Origin: Gemmatimonadota bacterium
Lineage (GTDB): Bacteria; Gemmatimonadota; Gemmatimonadetes; Gemmatimonadales; Gemmatimonadaceae
Length of the DNA: 64,000 nucleotides
Direction of reading: 5' to 3'
NCBI GenBank assembly: GCA_016871895.1
Contig: VHBO01000006.1
Span: 19,489 to 83,488, forward strand
A program made the position numbers and the translations under genes. How positions within the stretch are numbered: position 1 is the first letter of the stretch; every line of letters begins with the position of its first letter. Shown here one piece after another: positions 52,042 through 61,902 of this stretch. A model generated the notes under the pieces. It did not search any database. It saw only the letters and a program-made list of their open reading frames with translations, and was not told the origin of the DNA.

Positions 52042-53264
52042 GCCTCTCTCTCCCGCCCGAGCGGACGCCGGTCATCGTCGCCGCCGCCCGCACGCCGATT
52101 GGCCGCTTCCTCGGCGGCCTCTCCACCCTTCCGGCGCCCGAGCTCGGGGCGATCGCCATCCGCGCCGCCGTCGCGCGCGCCGGCGTCGACGCGGCCGCGA
52201 TCGGCGAGGTCATCATGGGGAACGTCCTGCAGGCCGGCGTCGGCCAGGCCCCAGCGCGGCAGGCCGCGATCCGGGCCGGGATCCCCGGGGCCGTCCCGGC
52301 GGTCACGATCAACAAGGTCTGCGGCTCCGGGCTGCAGGCGGTGATGCAGGCCGCGCAGGCGATCCGCGCCGGGGACGAGACGCTGCTCGTCGCGGGCGGG
52401 CAGGAGTCGATGTCGAACGCGCCGCATTACGTGCGCGGGATGCGCACCGGGGTGAAGTTCGGCGCGCAGACGATGGACGACGGCCTCATCGCCGACGGGC
52501 TCTGGTGCGCCTTCCACGCGCGGCATATGGGCGGGCACGCCGAGTACACCGCGAAGAAGGCGGGGATCACCCGTGCGCGGCAGGACGAACTCGCGCTCAC
52601 CTCGCACCAGCGCGCTGTCGCGGCGATCGCCGAGGGGCGGTTCCGCGAGGAGATCGTGGCGGTGGAGGTGCCGGGGAAGAAGGGGCCGACCGTCGTCGAC
52701 ACCGACGAGGGGCCGCGCCCCGATACCTCGCTCGAGGCGCTCGCGAAGCTGCGCCCCGCCTTCGGCAAGGATGCTCCGAAGGAGATGACGCCCGACGAAC
52801 TGACCGTCACCGCCGGGAATGCGCCGGGGATGAATGACGGCGGCGCCGCGCTCGTGGTCGCCTCCGAGGCGTATGCGCGGGCGCACGGCCTCCCGATCCT
52901 CGCCCGCATCACCGGCTACGCGTCGGGCGGCGGGGCGCCGGAGGACCTCTTCTTCGCGCCGATCGTCGCCGTGCGGAACCTGATGGCGAAGACCGGGGCG
53001 CGTATCGAGGACTACGACCTCATCGAGGCGAACGAGGCGTTCGCCGCCCAGGCGCTCGCCGATGGCGACGCGCTCGGGTGGGACTGGACCCGCGTGAACG
53101 TCCACGGCGGCGCGATCGCGCTCGGTCACCCGATCGGGGCGAGCGGCGCCCGCGTCCTCGTCACCCTCCTCCACGCGCTCCGGCAACACGATAAGCGCAC
53201 CGGGCTCGCCACGCTCTGCCTCGGCGGCGGGAACGCCGTCGCGCTGAGCGTCGAGCGCGTCTGA
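52038..53264 (+). CDS. Acetyl-CoA C-acetyltransferase (thiolase)
   Basis: A 408-residue thiolase. The acylation Cys is in TINKVCGSGLQAVMQAAQ, with PVIVAAARTPIGRFLGGL at the start, LIEANEAFAAQALA, and the catalytic His/Cys blocks HGGAIALGHPIGASGAR and TLCLGGGNAVAL at the end. It condenses or cleaves acetoacetyl-CoA or longer 3-ketoacyl-CoAs. It is followed by 3-hydroxyacyl-CoA dehydrogenase and acyl-CoA dehydrogenase, which suggests beta-oxidation or a short-chain C4 pathway. No crotonase gene is in the set. Confidence 0.94.
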   Translation: MSLSLPPERTPVIVAAARTPIGRFLGGLSTLPAPELGAIAIRAAVARAGVDAAAIGEVIMGNVLQAGVGQAPARQAAIRAGIPGAVPAVTINKVCGSGLQAVMQAAQAIRAGDETLLVAGGQESMSNAPHYVRGMRTGVKFGAQTMDDGLIADGLWCAFHARHMGGHAEYTAKKAGITRARQDELALTSHQRAVAAIAEGRFREEIVAVEVPGKKGPTVVDTDEGPRPDTSLEALAKLRPAFGKDAPKEMTPDELTVTAGNAPGMNDGGAALVVASEAYARAHGLPILARITGYASGGGAPEDLFFAPIVAVRNLMAKTGARIEDYDLIEANEAFAAQALADGDALGWDWTRVNVHGGAIALGHPIGASGARVLVTLLHALRQHDKRTGLATLCLGGGNAVALSVERV

Positions 53265-53297
53265 CCCGCCGTTCGGCTCCATCCCTCTGCTGACGCT

Positions 53298-54167
53298 ATG
53301 ACCACGACCTCCTCCCCCGACCGTCTCGCCGTCATCGGCGCCGGCCAGATGGGCAACGGCATCGCCCACGTCTGCGCCGCGAGCGGCTTCGACGTCACCC
53401 TCATCGACGTCTCCGCCGACGCGCTCGCGAAAGCCGTCGCGACCATCGAGAAGAACCTCGACCGGCAGGTGAAGAAGGGCGCGATCGACGCCGCCGCAAA
53501 GGCGGCGGCACTCGGCCGCATCCGGACGGCCACGACGCTCGATGCCGTGGCCGGCGCGACCGTCGTCGTCGAAGCCGCGACGGAGCGGAAGGCGCTCAAG
53601 CTCGAGATCTTCCGCGAGCTCGATCGCCTCGCCGACGCCGGCGCGATCCTCGCGACCAACACCAGCTCGATCGCCATCACCGAGATCGCTGCCGTCACGC
53701 AGCGCCCCGAGGCGGTGATCGGGATGCACTTCATGAACCCGGTGCCGGTGATGCAGCTCGTCGAGGTGATCCGCGGCCTCGCGACGAGTGACGCCGTGAA
53801 CGCGCGCACCGTCGCGCTCGCAAAGGCGCTCGGCAAGACGCCGGTCGAGGCGAATGATTTCCCGGGCTTCATCGCGAACCGCATCCTGATGCCGATGATC
53901 AACGAGGCCTGCTTCGCCGTGATGGAGGGCGTCGGGACGCCCGCCGCGATCGACGAGGTGATGAAGCTCGGGATGAATCATCCGATGGGTCCGCTGACGC
54001 TCGCCGACTTCATCGGTCTCGACACCTGCGTCGCCATCCTCGAGGTGCTGCACGAGGGGCTCGGCGACCCGAAGTACCGTCCCTGTCCGCTCCTCAAGAA
54101 GTACGTCGCGGCCGGCTGGCTCGGTCGCAAGACGGGGCGCGGGTTCTACGCATACCCCGCGAGCTGA
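53298..54167 (+). CDS. 3-hydroxyacyl-CoA (hydroxybutyryl-CoA) dehydrogenase
   Basis: A 289-residue NAD-linked short-form enzyme (single-domain HBD type). The Rossmann motif is [32 protein letters not shown] and [19 protein letters not shown] (catalytic His) follow, and the C-terminal domain has [20 protein letters not shown] and [18 protein letters not shown]. Size fits Clostridium-type Hbd rather than the trifunctional FadB. It probably reduces acetoacetyl-CoA or oxidises 3-hydroxybutyryl-CoA. It sits 33 bp after the thiolase. Confidence 0.94.
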   Translation: MTTTSSPDRLAVIGAGQMGNGIAHVCAASGFDVTLIDVSADALAKAVATIEKNLDRQVKKGAIDAAAKAAALGRIRTATTLDAVAGATVVVEAATERKALKLEIFRELDRLADAGAILATNTSSIAITEIAAVTQRPEAVIGMHFMNPVPVMQLVEVIRGLATSDAVNARTVALAKALGKTPVEANDFPGFIANRILMPMINEACFAVMEGVGTPAAIDEVMKLGMNHPMGPLTLADFIGLDTCVAILEVLHEGLGDPKYRPCPLLKKYVAAGWLGRKTGRGFYAYPAS

Positions 54168-54209
54168 CCCCGCCGCCACGATGCCCTCCGCCTCCCCCCG
54201 GGTGCCCGT

Positions 54210-55367
54210 ATGACGGATCCTCTCCTCGACCTCACCGAGGAGCAACGCGCGATCGTGGACACCGCGCGCGCCTTCGCCGATGAACGGCTACGCCCCTTCG
54301 CCGCTGCGTGGGACCAGGACGCGCACTTCGAGGCGAGCCTCGTGCCCGCCCTCGGCGCCCTCGGCTTCCTCGGGATGCTCCTCCCGCCCGAGCACGACGG
54401 GATGGGGCTCGATACGCGCAGCTACCTCCTCGCCCTCGAGGAGATCGCGGTGGCCGACGCCTCGACCGCGGTGCTGATGTCGGTGCACAACTCTCTGCCG
54501 ACGCAGATGCTGCTCCGCTTCGGGACGGCCGACCAGCAGGCACGGTTCCTCGCACCGATGGTGCGCGGAGAGCGCCTCGGCGCCTTCGCCCTCTCCGAGC
54601 CCGAGGCCGGCTCCGACGCCGCGGCGCTCCGGTGTCAGGCGCGCCGCGACGGCGATGACTGGATCCTCGACGGCGTGAAGAGCTGGGTCACGAGCGGGTC
54701 GCACGCCGGCGTCATCCTCGCGATGGCGCGCACCGACACCGCCGAGGCGCGGCGCGGCGCCAAGGGGATCTCCGCCTTCGTCGTGACGCCGGACCTCCCC
54801 GGCTTCTCGGTGAGCAAGAAGGAGGACAAGCTCGGGCTCCGGGCTTCGCCGACGGTGCAGCTCGTCTTCGACGGGATGCGCGTCCCGGGCGACCGCCTCC
54901 TCGGCGCGGAGGGGCAGGGCTTCACCTACGCGATGCAGTCGCTCGAGCACGGGCGGCTCGGCATCGCTGCGCAGGCCATCGGCATCGCCCGTGCCGCCTT
55001 CGAGGCCGCCACCGCGTATGTGCAGGAGCGGAAACAGTTCGGGAAGCCGATCGGCGAGTTCCAGGCGGTGCAGTTCAAGCTCGCCGATATGCTCACGCGC
55101 ATCACCGCGGCGCGCGCCCTCGTGCACGCCGCCGCTGCCGCGAAGGACCGCGGGGTCGCCATCGGCCCGCAGGCGTCGATGGCCAAGCTCTTCGCTAGCG
55201 AGACCGCGATGTGGGTCACCACGCAGGCGGTCCAGCTCTTCGGCGGCTACGGCTACGTGAAGGAGTATCCCGTCGAGCGCTACTTCCGTGACGCCAAGGT
55301 CACGGAGCTCTACGAAGGGACGTCCGAAATCCAACGCATCGTCATCGGGAGAAGTGTCGCGGTATGA
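54210..55367 (+). CDS. Acyl-CoA dehydrogenase (short/branched-chain type)
   Basis: A 385-residue flavoprotein. The FAD-binding LGAFALSEPEAGSDAAALRC, SWVTSGSHAGVI, KLGLRASPTVQLVFDGMRVP, QAIGIARAAFEAATAYVQER, KQFGKPIGEFQAVQFKLADM and the catalytic Glu region VTELYEGTSEIQRIVIGR are all conserved. It oxidises short-chain or branched acyl-CoA and passes electrons to ETF. It overlaps the next dehydrogenase by ATGA, which together with that neighbour fits branched-chain amino-acid degradation. Confidence 0.94.
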   Translation: MTDPLLDLTEEQRAIVDTARAFADERLRPFAAAWDQDAHFEASLVPALGALGFLGMLLPPEHDGMGLDTRSYLLALEEIAVADASTAVLMSVHNSLPTQMLLRFGTADQQARFLAPMVRGERLGAFALSEPEAGSDAAALRCQARRDGDDWILDGVKSWVTSGSHAGVILAMARTDTAEARRGAKGISAFVVTPDLPGFSVSKKEDKLGLRASPTVQLVFDGMRVPGDRLLGAEGQGFTYAMQSLEHGRLGIAAQAIGIARAAFEAATAYVQERKQFGKPIGEFQAVQFKLADMLTRITAARALVHAAAAAKDRGVAIGPQASMAKLFASETAMWVTTQAVQLFGGYGYVKEYPVERYFRDAKVTELYEGTSEIQRIVIGRSVAV

Positions 55368-56440
55368 AGATCTTCGATACCATCGCCAAGCTCGGTCACG
55401 AGCAGCTGGTCATCTGCGCGGATGAGTCCGCGGGGTACCGCGGCATTATCGCCATCCACGACACCACGCTGGGCCCCGCGCTCGGCGGCACGCGCTTCTG
55501 GAACTACGCCTCCGATGAGGAGGCCATTGTCGATGCGCTCCGGCTCGCGCGCGGGATGACCTACAAGAACGCCGTCGCGGGGCTCAACCTCGGCGGCGGG
55601 AAGTCGGTCATCATCGGCGACAACCGCACCGCGAACCGCGAGATGATCTTCCGCGCGCACGGGCGCTTCGTGGAGTCGCTCGGCGGGCGCTACGTGACCG
55701 CCGAGGACGTCGGGACCTCCACCGCAGATATGGATTACGTCCATATGGAGACGGGCTACGTGGCGGGGCTCGCCACCAGGTCGGGCGACCCGTCGCCGGT
55801 CACCGCGCGCGGAGTCTTCCGCGCGATCCAGGCCTCGGCGATGCATCGGTGGGGCTCCGCCGACCTCGCCGGCAAGACCGTGACCGTTCAGGGGATGGGG
55901 AACGTCGGTACCTACCTCTGCAAGGAACTGCACGCCGTCGGCGCGAAGCTGATTGTCAGCGACATCCGCCCCGAGCGGGTGCAGCACGTGGTCGACACCT
56001 ACGGCGCAACGGCGGTCGAGGGCGATGTGATCTACGCCGCGAAGGCTGACATCTTCGCCCCCTGCGCGCTCGGCGCGATCCTCAACGACACGACCATCCC
56101 CGCCCTCAAGGTCGAGATCGTCTGCGGCGGAGCGAACAACCAGCTGCTCGAGCCGGAGAAGCACGGCGCCGAGCTCGAGAAGCGCGGCATCGCCTACGCG
56201 CCGGACTTCGTCGCGAACGCCGGTGGCGTCATCAATGTCTACGGCGAGCTCGCCGGCTGGACGCGTGAGCGGGCCCTCCGCAAGGCCGACGAGATCTACG
56301 ACACCGTCCTTGGTGTGTACGAGATCGCCAAGGAACGGGGCGTCTTCACCTACCTCGCGGCCGACACGCTCGCCGAGCGCCGCATCGCCGCGGTGCACGG
56401 GATGATGCGCACCTGGCCGCAGCACCCGCGGAAGGACTGA
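55364..56440 (+). CDS. Leu/Val/Phe dehydrogenase
   Basis: A 358-residue amino-acid dehydrogenase of the Leu/Phe/Val type (NAD-linked oxidative deamination). Key parts are RGIIAIHDTTLGPALGGTRF, LNLGGGKSVIIGD (catalytic Lys), GRYVTAEDVGTSTADMDY, the dinucleotide fold TVTVQGMGNVGTYLCKEL and DFVANAGGVINVYGEL. Glutamate dehydrogenase is less likely because of the length and the absence of the GDH N-terminal extension. With the thiolase, hydroxyacyl-CoA and acyl-CoA dehydrogenases it fits a branched-chain amino-acid degradation set. Confidence 0.92.
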   Translation: MKIFDTIAKLGHEQLVICADESAGYRGIIAIHDTTLGPALGGTRFWNYASDEEAIVDALRLARGMTYKNAVAGLNLGGGKSVIIGDNRTANREMIFRAHGRFVESLGGRYVTAEDVGTSTADMDYVHMETGYVAGLATRSGDPSPVTARGVFRAIQASAMHRWGSADLAGKTVTVQGMGNVGTYLCKELHAVGAKLIVSDIRPERVQHVVDTYGATAVEGDVIYAAKADIFAPCALGAILNDTTIPALKVEIVCGGANNQLLEPEKHGAELEKRGIAYAPDFVANAGGVINVYGELAGWTRERALRKADEIYDTVLGVYEIAKERGVFTYLAADTLAERRIAAVHGMMRTWPQHPRKD

Positions 56441-56442
56441 CG

Positions 56443-56883
56443 ATGACCGAGCGCATCCCGATCGCCTCCGACCACGCGGGGTTTGAGCTCAAGGAGCAGC
56501 TCGTGCGGGCGCTCCGCGCGCTCGGCTATGAGCCCGATGACCTTGGGACCCACTCGGCGGCCTCGACCGACTACCCCGACTACGCCCATCCCCTCGCCGA
56601 ACAGGTGGAGTCGGGGCGGGCGAAACGGGGCGTTCTGCTCTGCGGGACGGGGCTCGGGATGTCGTACGCGGCGAACCGGCACAAGGGCGTCCGCGCGGCG
56701 GTGGTCTGGAGCCCGGAGGTCGCGGGCTTCGCCCGGTCACACAACGACGCGAACGTTCTGGTGCTCCCCGCGCGTTTCCTGTCGGAGGGGGATGCGGTCG
56801 CGATCCTCAAGACGTGGCTCGAGACCCCCTTCGAGGGCGGGCGGCACCAGGCGCGGGTCCAGAAGATCGAACGGGAGGCGTGA
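56443..56883 (+). CDS. rpiB: Ribose 5-phosphate isomerase B
   Basis: A 146-residue RpiB/LacAB family protein. [55 protein letters not shown] with GVRAA, and [19 protein letters not shown] are conserved; the catalytic Cys is in LLCGTG. It interconverts ribulose 5-phosphate and ribose 5-phosphate, the precursor for PRPP synthetase. Its stop shares TGATG with glyA, and it follows the amino-acid dehydrogenase by 2 bp. Confidence 0.95.
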   Translation: MTERIPIASDHAGFELKEQLVRALRALGYEPDDLGTHSAASTDYPDYAHPLAEQVESGRAKRGVLLCGTGLGMSYAANRHKGVRAAVVWSPEVAGFARSHNDANVLVLPARFLSEGDAVAILKTWLETPFEGGRHQARVQKIEREA

Positions 56884-58163
56884 TGACCGGATTGGATTGG
56901 AATCGGTGGGAACGGCGACTGCCGGGCGCGGCCCTGCAGGGCGTCGACCCGGAGATCGCGGCGCTCGTCGGCGAGGAGGTGCGCCGGCAGTCCGAGGGGA
57001 TCGAGCTGATCGCGAGCGAGAACTTCGTCTCGCCGGCGGTGCTCGAGGCGCTCGGCTCGCAGCTCACCAACAAGTACGCCGAGGGATTACCCGGGAAGCG
57101 CTACTACGGCGGGTGCGAGGTCGTCGATCGGGTGGAGCAGCTCGCCATCGACCGGGCCAAGCAGCTCTTCGGCGCCGATCACGCGAACGTGCAGCCGCAC
57201 TCGGGCGCGACGGCGAACGCGGCGGTCTTCCTCGCCCTCCTCAAGCCCGGCGACACGATCCTTGGCCTCGATTTGTCGCAGGGCGGGCATCTCACGCACG
57301 GCTCGCCGGTGAACTTCTCGGGGCTGAATTACCGCGCGGTGCACTATGGCGTGACCGAGGATGGGGTGATCGACTACGCGCAGATGCGCGAGCTCGCGCG
57401 CCGCGAGCGCCCCAAGCTCATCATCGCCGGCTACAGCGCCTACTCCCGCGTGATCGACTACACGCAGTTCGCGGAGGCCGCGTTCGAGGTCGGCGCGGTC
57501 TTCATGGTCGACATGGCGCACTTCGCGGGGCTTGCGGCGACGGGGGTCTATCCAAACCCGGTGCCGTTCGCCGACGTCGTCACGACGACGACCCACAAGA
57601 CGCTCCGCGGGCCGCGCGGCGGACTCATCCTCTGCAAGGCGGCGCACGCGAAGGCGATCGATAAGGCGATGTTCCCGGGGACGCAGGGCGGACCGCTCGA
57701 GCACGTGATCGCCGCGAAGGCGGTCGCCTTCCACGAGGCGCTGCAGCCCGCCTTCTCCGAGTACTGCCAGCGGGTCGTCGCGAACGCCCGGGCGATGGCG
57801 GCGGCGCTCGTCGCGCGCGGGGTGCACGTGGTCTCCGGCGGCACGGACAACCACCTGATGCTCTGTGACCTGCGGACGCGCGATGCCGCGCTCACCGGCA
57901 AGGTGGCGGAGCAGGCGCTCGATCGCGCCGGCATCACCGTCAACAAGAACACGGTGCCGAAGGAGACGCAGTCCCCCTTCGTCACGAGTGGTATCCGCAT
58001 CGGGACCCCCGCCGTCACGACGCGCGGGATGGGGGAGGGGGAGATGGTCCGGATCGCCGAGCTCATCGACCGCGTCCTCGCCGCCCCGACGGACGAGGGG
58101 GTGCTCGCCGCCGTGAAGGCGGATGTGCACGCCCTGACGCGTGCCTTCCCGCTCTATCTCTGA
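56883..58163 (+). CDS. glyA: Serine hydroxymethyltransferase
   Basis: A 426-residue SHMT. Conserved are [76 protein letters not shown], the PLP lysine block [19 protein letters not shown] and [20 protein letters not shown]. It makes glycine and methylene-tetrahydrofolate from serine, feeding the formyl donors used by PurN and PurH. ATG 56883 overlaps the rpiB stop; the frame is open from 56814. Confidence 0.97.
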   Translation: MTGLDWNRWERRLPGAALQGVDPEIAALVGEEVRRQSEGIELIASENFVSPAVLEALGSQLTNKYAEGLPGKRYYGGCEVVDRVEQLAIDRAKQLFGADHANVQPHSGATANAAVFLALLKPGDTILGLDLSQGGHLTHGSPVNFSGLNYRAVHYGVTEDGVIDYAQMRELARRERPKLIIAGYSAYSRVIDYTQFAEAAFEVGAVFMVDMAHFAGLAATGVYPNPVPFADVVTTTTHKTLRGPRGGLILCKAAHAKAIDKAMFPGTQGGPLEHVIAAKAVAFHEALQPAFSEYCQRVVANARAMAAALVARGVHVVSGGTDNHLMLCDLRTRDAALTGKVAEQALDRAGITVNKNTVPKETQSPFVTSGIRIGTPAVTTRGMGEGEMVRIAELIDRVLAAPTDEGVLAAVKADVHALTRAFPLYL

Positions 58164-58204
58164 CCGCCAGTTGACGCCCGTGTCGAGTACCGTTCGCGCC
58201 GCCG

Positions 58205-58591
58205 ATGCCTGAACTCGCCTTCCGCGACGGGGTGATGGACCGCATCCGCGTGCGGGAATCGCGCTTCGACGAGAAGGCGTTCCTCTTCGTGCTCGCGGGG
58301 ATCGAGTTCTGCCAGCAGCGGCTGACGGAGCGTCGGCATCTCAGCGGGCGCGAGCTCGCGTTGGGCTGTCGCGATCTCGCGCTCGAGCGCTACGGCGTCC
58401 TCGCGCGGAGCGTGCTCGAGCACTGGGGGCTCACCAGCTCGGCGTCGATCGGCGAGGTCGTCTTCGCGCTCGTCGACGTGGGTCTCCTGTCGGCGCAGCC
58501 GACGGACAGCGCGGCGGATTTCCTCGACGTCTTCGACTTCCACGAGGCGTTCGACCGGAACTATCCCTGGCGCGCCGTCCCGACCGTTTAG
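58205..58591 (+). CDS. Minf_1886-like conserved protein
   Basis: A 128-residue soluble protein resembling the Minf_1886 family of unknown function. It has EKAFLFVLAGIEFCQQRL, GRELALGCRDLALERYGVLA, RSVLEHWGLTSSASIGEVVF and a conserved acidic end DFLDVFDFHEAFDRNY. The fold looks all-alpha. The position between glyA and nnrDE does not suggest a clear role. The start is ATG 58205. Confidence 0.72.
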   Translation: MPELAFRDGVMDRIRVRESRFDEKAFLFVLAGIEFCQQRLTERRHLSGRELALGCRDLALERYGVLARSVLEHWGLTSSASIGEVVFALVDVGLLSAQPTDSAADFLDVFDFHEAFDRNYPWRAVPTV

Positions 58592-58607
58592 CGCGCGACG
58601 AGGAGCG

Positions 58608-60143
58608 GTGAGGCGCGCGCGGGTGCTCCGTCCGGAGGCGATGCAGGCCTGGGAGGTCGCCTCGCTCGCGCCGGGCGCCGAGTCCGATGCGCTGATGTGC
58701 CGCGCCGGCGAGGCGGCGGCCCGACGCATCCTCGCGCTCGTCCCGGCGGTCCGTACCGCGGGCGCCGTCATCCACGCGGGGCGTGGGAACAACGGCGGGG
58801 ATGCGTGGGTCGTCGCTGGCGTGCTCGCGGAGGCCGGTTGCCCGGTCCGGGTCGTGGCGCTCGGGGAGCCAGCGTCGCCCGTCGCCCAGCGCGCACGCGC
58901 GCGGGGGCGTGACCGCGTCGCGGGGGCGTCGCCGCCGGCGGATGTGCCCGCGGTCGTCGTCGATGGGCTCCTCGGGATCGGCGCCTCCGGCCCCGCACGC
59001 GCCGACGTGGCCGCGGCCATCGTGGCGATCGCGTACGACGCGGCCCGCGGGGCGGTCGTCATCGCGCTCGATCTCCCGAGCGGCATCGATGCCGCCACGG
59101 GCGCGGGGGCGCCGGTGGTACGCGTCGATCATACGCTCGCGTTCGGGGGCCTGTCGTGGGGCGTGCTCCTGCGACGTGACGAGGCGGGCGCCATCGAGGT
59201 GCTCGACATCGGGCTCGTGGAGGACGCTGCGCCACCGGCGCCGGTGCTCGTGGACGGGGCGTGGGTGCGGACGCAGGTGCCGGTGCTCCCCGCCGATGCG
59301 CATAAGGGCGTCCGGCGCCGGCTCGCGATCGTCGGCGGGGCGGAGGGGATGGCCGGCGCGGCGGTCTGGGTCGCACGGGGGGCGCATCGGACGGGGATCG
59401 GGATGACGCGGTGCGCCGTCGCGCCGGCGAGTGTGCCGGTGGTGCAGATGCTCGTCCCGCAGGCGACCGCGAGTCGTTGGCCGATGACGGAAGAGGAACT
59501 CGAGCCCCTCGTCGCCTGGGCGCACGCGATGGTCGTCGGTCCGGGGCTCGGCGAGGGGACGAAGAGCCGCGCGCTCGTCGAGCGACTCCTGGTACGCTGG
59601 CGGGGCCCTGTGGTGCTCGATGCCGATGCGCTGAACGTCTTCGCGGGGGAGCCGCGGACGCTGGGGACGCTCCTCGCGGGGCGGCCCGCCGTCGTGACGC
59701 CGCACCCCGCCGAGGCGGCGCGGCTCCTCCGCTGCGAGGGTCCCGCGGTGCTCGCCGACCGCGAGGGGAGCGCGCGCGAGCTCGCACGCATGCTCGGCGC
59801 GACGGTGCTCCTCAAGGGCCCGCCGACGGTGATCGCCGGGAGCGATGGCGCGCTCGCGGCCTCGGCGAGTGGGTCCCCCGTGCTCGGGACCGCGGGGAGT
59901 GGCGATCTCCTCGCCGGCGTCGTCGGCACGCTGCTCGCGCAGACGCTTGACCCCTTCCACGCGGCGCAGGTGGCGGCGTGGGCGCACGGTCGCGCGGGAG
60001 AGCTCGCCGCGGCGGCGGTCTCCACTCGGGGGGCGTCCCTCGACGATGTGGTCACCGCGCTCGGACGGGTCTGGAGCGAGGCGGCGTCGCCGTCGGACGC
60101 GGATGTGCTCGCCACGCTCCCTGCGGTGGGGCGCGCACCGTGA
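58608..60143 (+). CDS. nnrDE: Bifunctional NAD(P)HX epimerase / ADP-dependent dehydratase
   Basis: A 511-residue fusion. The N-terminal YjeF_N epimerase (about 1-210) has GAVIHAGRGNNGGDAWVVAG and ALDLPSGIDAATG. The C-terminal dehydratase (about 225-505) is a ribokinase-like domain with VVLDADALNVFAGEP, VTPHPAEAARLL, LLKGPPTVIAG and GTAGSGDLLAGVVGTLL. It repairs hydrated NADH/NADPH. The fused form is the usual bacterial one. The start is GTG 58608, and it overlaps thiL by 4 bp. Confidence 0.94.
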   Translation: MRRARVLRPEAMQAWEVASLAPGAESDALMCRAGEAAARRILALVPAVRTAGAVIHAGRGNNGGDAWVVAGVLAEAGCPVRVVALGEPASPVAQRARARGRDRVAGASPPADVPAVVVDGLLGIGASGPARADVAAAIVAIAYDAARGAVVIALDLPSGIDAATGAGAPVVRVDHTLAFGGLSWGVLLRRDEAGAIEVLDIGLVEDAAPPAPVLVDGAWVRTQVPVLPADAHKGVRRRLAIVGGAEGMAGAAVWVARGAHRTGIGMTRCAVAPASVPVVQMLVPQATASRWPMTEEELEPLVAWAHAMVVGPGLGEGTKSRALVERLLVRWRGPVVLDADALNVFAGEPRTLGTLLAGRPAVVTPHPAEAARLLRCEGPAVLADREGSARELARMLGATVLLKGPPTVIAGSDGALAASASGSPVLGTAGSGDLLAGVVGTLLAQTLDPFHAAQVAAWAHGRAGELAAAAVSTRGASLDDVVTALGRVWSEAASPSDADVLATLPAVGRAP

Positions 60144-61156
60144 ACCCGCCGGAGACGCCCGCCGTGGGTGCGCGCGCACACAGGTTGGCGCACACGCCCG
60201 CGCACACGCCAGAGACCTCCCATCTCCCGCTCGGCCCCGGCGCCGAGTTCGACGCCGTGCGGGCGATGCTCGACGTCTGGGGGGCGCAGGCGCGCGGCAT
60301 CGGCGATGACGGCGCGCTCCTCGATGTGCCGCCCGGCACGCGCCTCGTGGTCAGCACCGACACCTCGGTGGAGGACGTGCACTTCCGCCGCGCGTGGATG
60401 ACGCCCGAGGAGATCGGATACCGCGCCGCGATGGCCGCGCTCTCCGACCTCGCGGCGATGGGGGCCGCACCGCTCGGGCTGCTCGTGGCGGCGACCGTGC
60501 CGACGGACTGGCGTGACGTGCTCACCGAGGTGGCGCGCGGGATCGGCGCCGCCGCCGCCGCGACGGGGAGCCCGATCGTCGGCGGGGACGTGACGGCGGG
60601 GGATCGGCTCGCGCTCGGCATCACCGTCCTCGGCGTCACCGCGCAGCCGATCTCCCGCGGCGGTGCGCGGGATGGGGATCGCCTCTTCGTGACCGGGACG
60701 CTCGGTGGGCCGCGCCGTGCCTTGCTGGCGTGGGAGTCGGGCGGGGTGCCGCGGCCGGAGGACCGCGCCCGGTTCGTCGCACCGACCGCGCGGATCGCGG
60801 CGGGGCAGTGGCTCGCCGCGCACGGTGCCACCGCGATGCTCGACCTCTCCGACGGCCTTGCCGGTGATGCCGCGCACCTCGCGGAAGCGAGCGGAGTTCG
60901 TGTGACGATCGATCTCGACCGACTGCCCCGCGTCGAGGGTGTCTCGGGTGTGGAGGCGGCGCGGAGCGGGGAAGAGTACGAACTGCTGGTGGCGGGGCCG
61001 GCCGCGCTCGCCGAGGCGTGGCCCTTCGCGGCCGCGGGGCTGCCGCTCACCGAGATCGGGGTGGTCAGCCTAGGGGCCGGCGTGGCGCTCCTCGGCGACG
61101 CGGCCGGTGCGCTCCGGGCGGATGCACACGATCACTTTCGGCACGACATTCCCTGA
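60140..61156 (+). CDS. thiL: Thiamine-monophosphate kinase
   Basis: A 338-residue ThiL. Metal and ATP motifs are GIGDDGALLDVPPG, VVSTDTSVEDVHFRRAWMTP, AALSDLAAMGAAPLGLLVA, GSPIVGGDVTAGDRLALGIT, and near the end AMLDLSDGLAGDAAHLAEAS and ARSGEEYELLV. It phosphorylates thiamine phosphate to thiamine pyrophosphate. The first 40 residues include an Ala/His/Thr/Pro-rich stretch (about 14-25) encoded by an imperfect GCGCACAC repeat and not expected in ThiL. GTG 60140 overlaps nnrDE; a later start is possible. plsC follows directly. Confidence 0.93.
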   Translation: MNPPETPAVGARAHRLAHTPAHTPETSHLPLGPGAEFDAVRAMLDVWGAQARGIGDDGALLDVPPGTRLVVSTDTSVEDVHFRRAWMTPEEIGYRAAMAALSDLAAMGAAPLGLLVAATVPTDWRDVLTEVARGIGAAAAATGSPIVGGDVTAGDRLALGITVLGVTAQPISRGGARDGDRLFVTGTLGGPRRALLAWESGGVPRPEDRARFVAPTARIAAGQWLAAHGATAMLDLSDGLAGDAAHLAEASGVRVTIDLDRLPRVEGVSGVEAARSGEEYELLVAGPAALAEAWPFAAAGLPLTEIGVVSLGAGVALLGDAAGALRADAHDHFRHDIP

Positions 61157-61157
61157 G

Positions 61158-61901
61158 ATGGCTCTCCTTCGTGGTCTCCTCGTTGCGCTCGGTATCGCCG
61201 TCGGCACGATCCTCTTCGGCAGCTCCTGCATCGTCGCGGCGCTCCTCGGCGTCCGCGACCGTCGCGGTGGCGTGTATGCCTGGGCCCCGCGCTCGTGGGG
61301 GCGCCTGCCGCTCTGGCTCGGCGGCGTCCGCGTCGTCGAACACGACGTGCAGCACAAGGCGGTCGGACGGATCTATGTCGCCAACCACCTCGGCAACTTC
61401 GACATCTTCGCGCTCGCGTCGGTGCTGCCCTGGGTGAAGTTCGTCGCGAAGGCGGAGCTCTTCCGCATTCCGTTCTTCGGGATGGCGATGCGGCGCGCCG
61501 GGATGGTTCCGATCGAGCGGGCGAACCGGAAGTCTGCGTTCGCGTCGTATGAGTCGGCGGTGACGCGGATCCGGCAGGGGGCCTCGGTCGGCGTGTATCC
61601 CGAGGGGACGCGCGGCCACGCGTACGCGCTCCGGCCGTTCAAAAAGGGACCCTTCGTCTTCGCCATCCGGGCGCAGGTCCCCGTGGTGCCGGTGTACATC
61701 CACGGCGTGCTGGAGGTGCAGCGAAAGGGGCAGCTCGCCGTCCACCCCGGGACGCTCCACGTGCACTATCTCCCGCCCATCGAGCCCTCGGGCCTCGGGT
61801 ACGAGGACCGCGAAGCGCTCGCCACGCGGGCCTACGAGGCGATGGCCGCCTGCGCCCTCGAGCGGTACGGCGTCGTCTCCCCGCCGGCACGGGCGCGCTG
61901 A
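61158..61901 (+). CDS. plsC: 1-acyl-sn-glycerol-3-phosphate acyltransferase
   Basis: A 247-residue acyltransferase with an N-terminal membrane segment (GLLVALGIAVGTILFGSSC). The catalytic HX4D is in ANHLGNFDIFALASVL; MRRAGMVPIERANRKSAFAS and the YPEGTRGHAYALRPFKKGPF (EGTR) block follow, then VPVVPVYIHGV. It makes phosphatidic acid from lysophosphatidic acid. ATG 61158 starts one base after the thiL stop; a longer frame from 61107 overlaps thiL. A promoter-like TATCTTTC for eno follows its stop. Confidence 0.94.
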   Translation: MALLRGLLVALGIAVGTILFGSSCIVAALLGVRDRRGGVYAWAPRSWGRLPLWLGGVRVVEHDVQHKAVGRIYVANHLGNFDIFALASVLPWVKFVAKAELFRIPFFGMAMRRAGMVPIERANRKSAFASYESAVTRIRQGASVGVYPEGTRGHAYALRPFKKGPFVFAIRAQVPVVPVYIHGVLEVQRKGQLAVHPGTLHVHYLPPIEPSGLGYEDREALATRAYEAMAACALERYGVVSPPARAR

Positions 61902-61902
61902 G

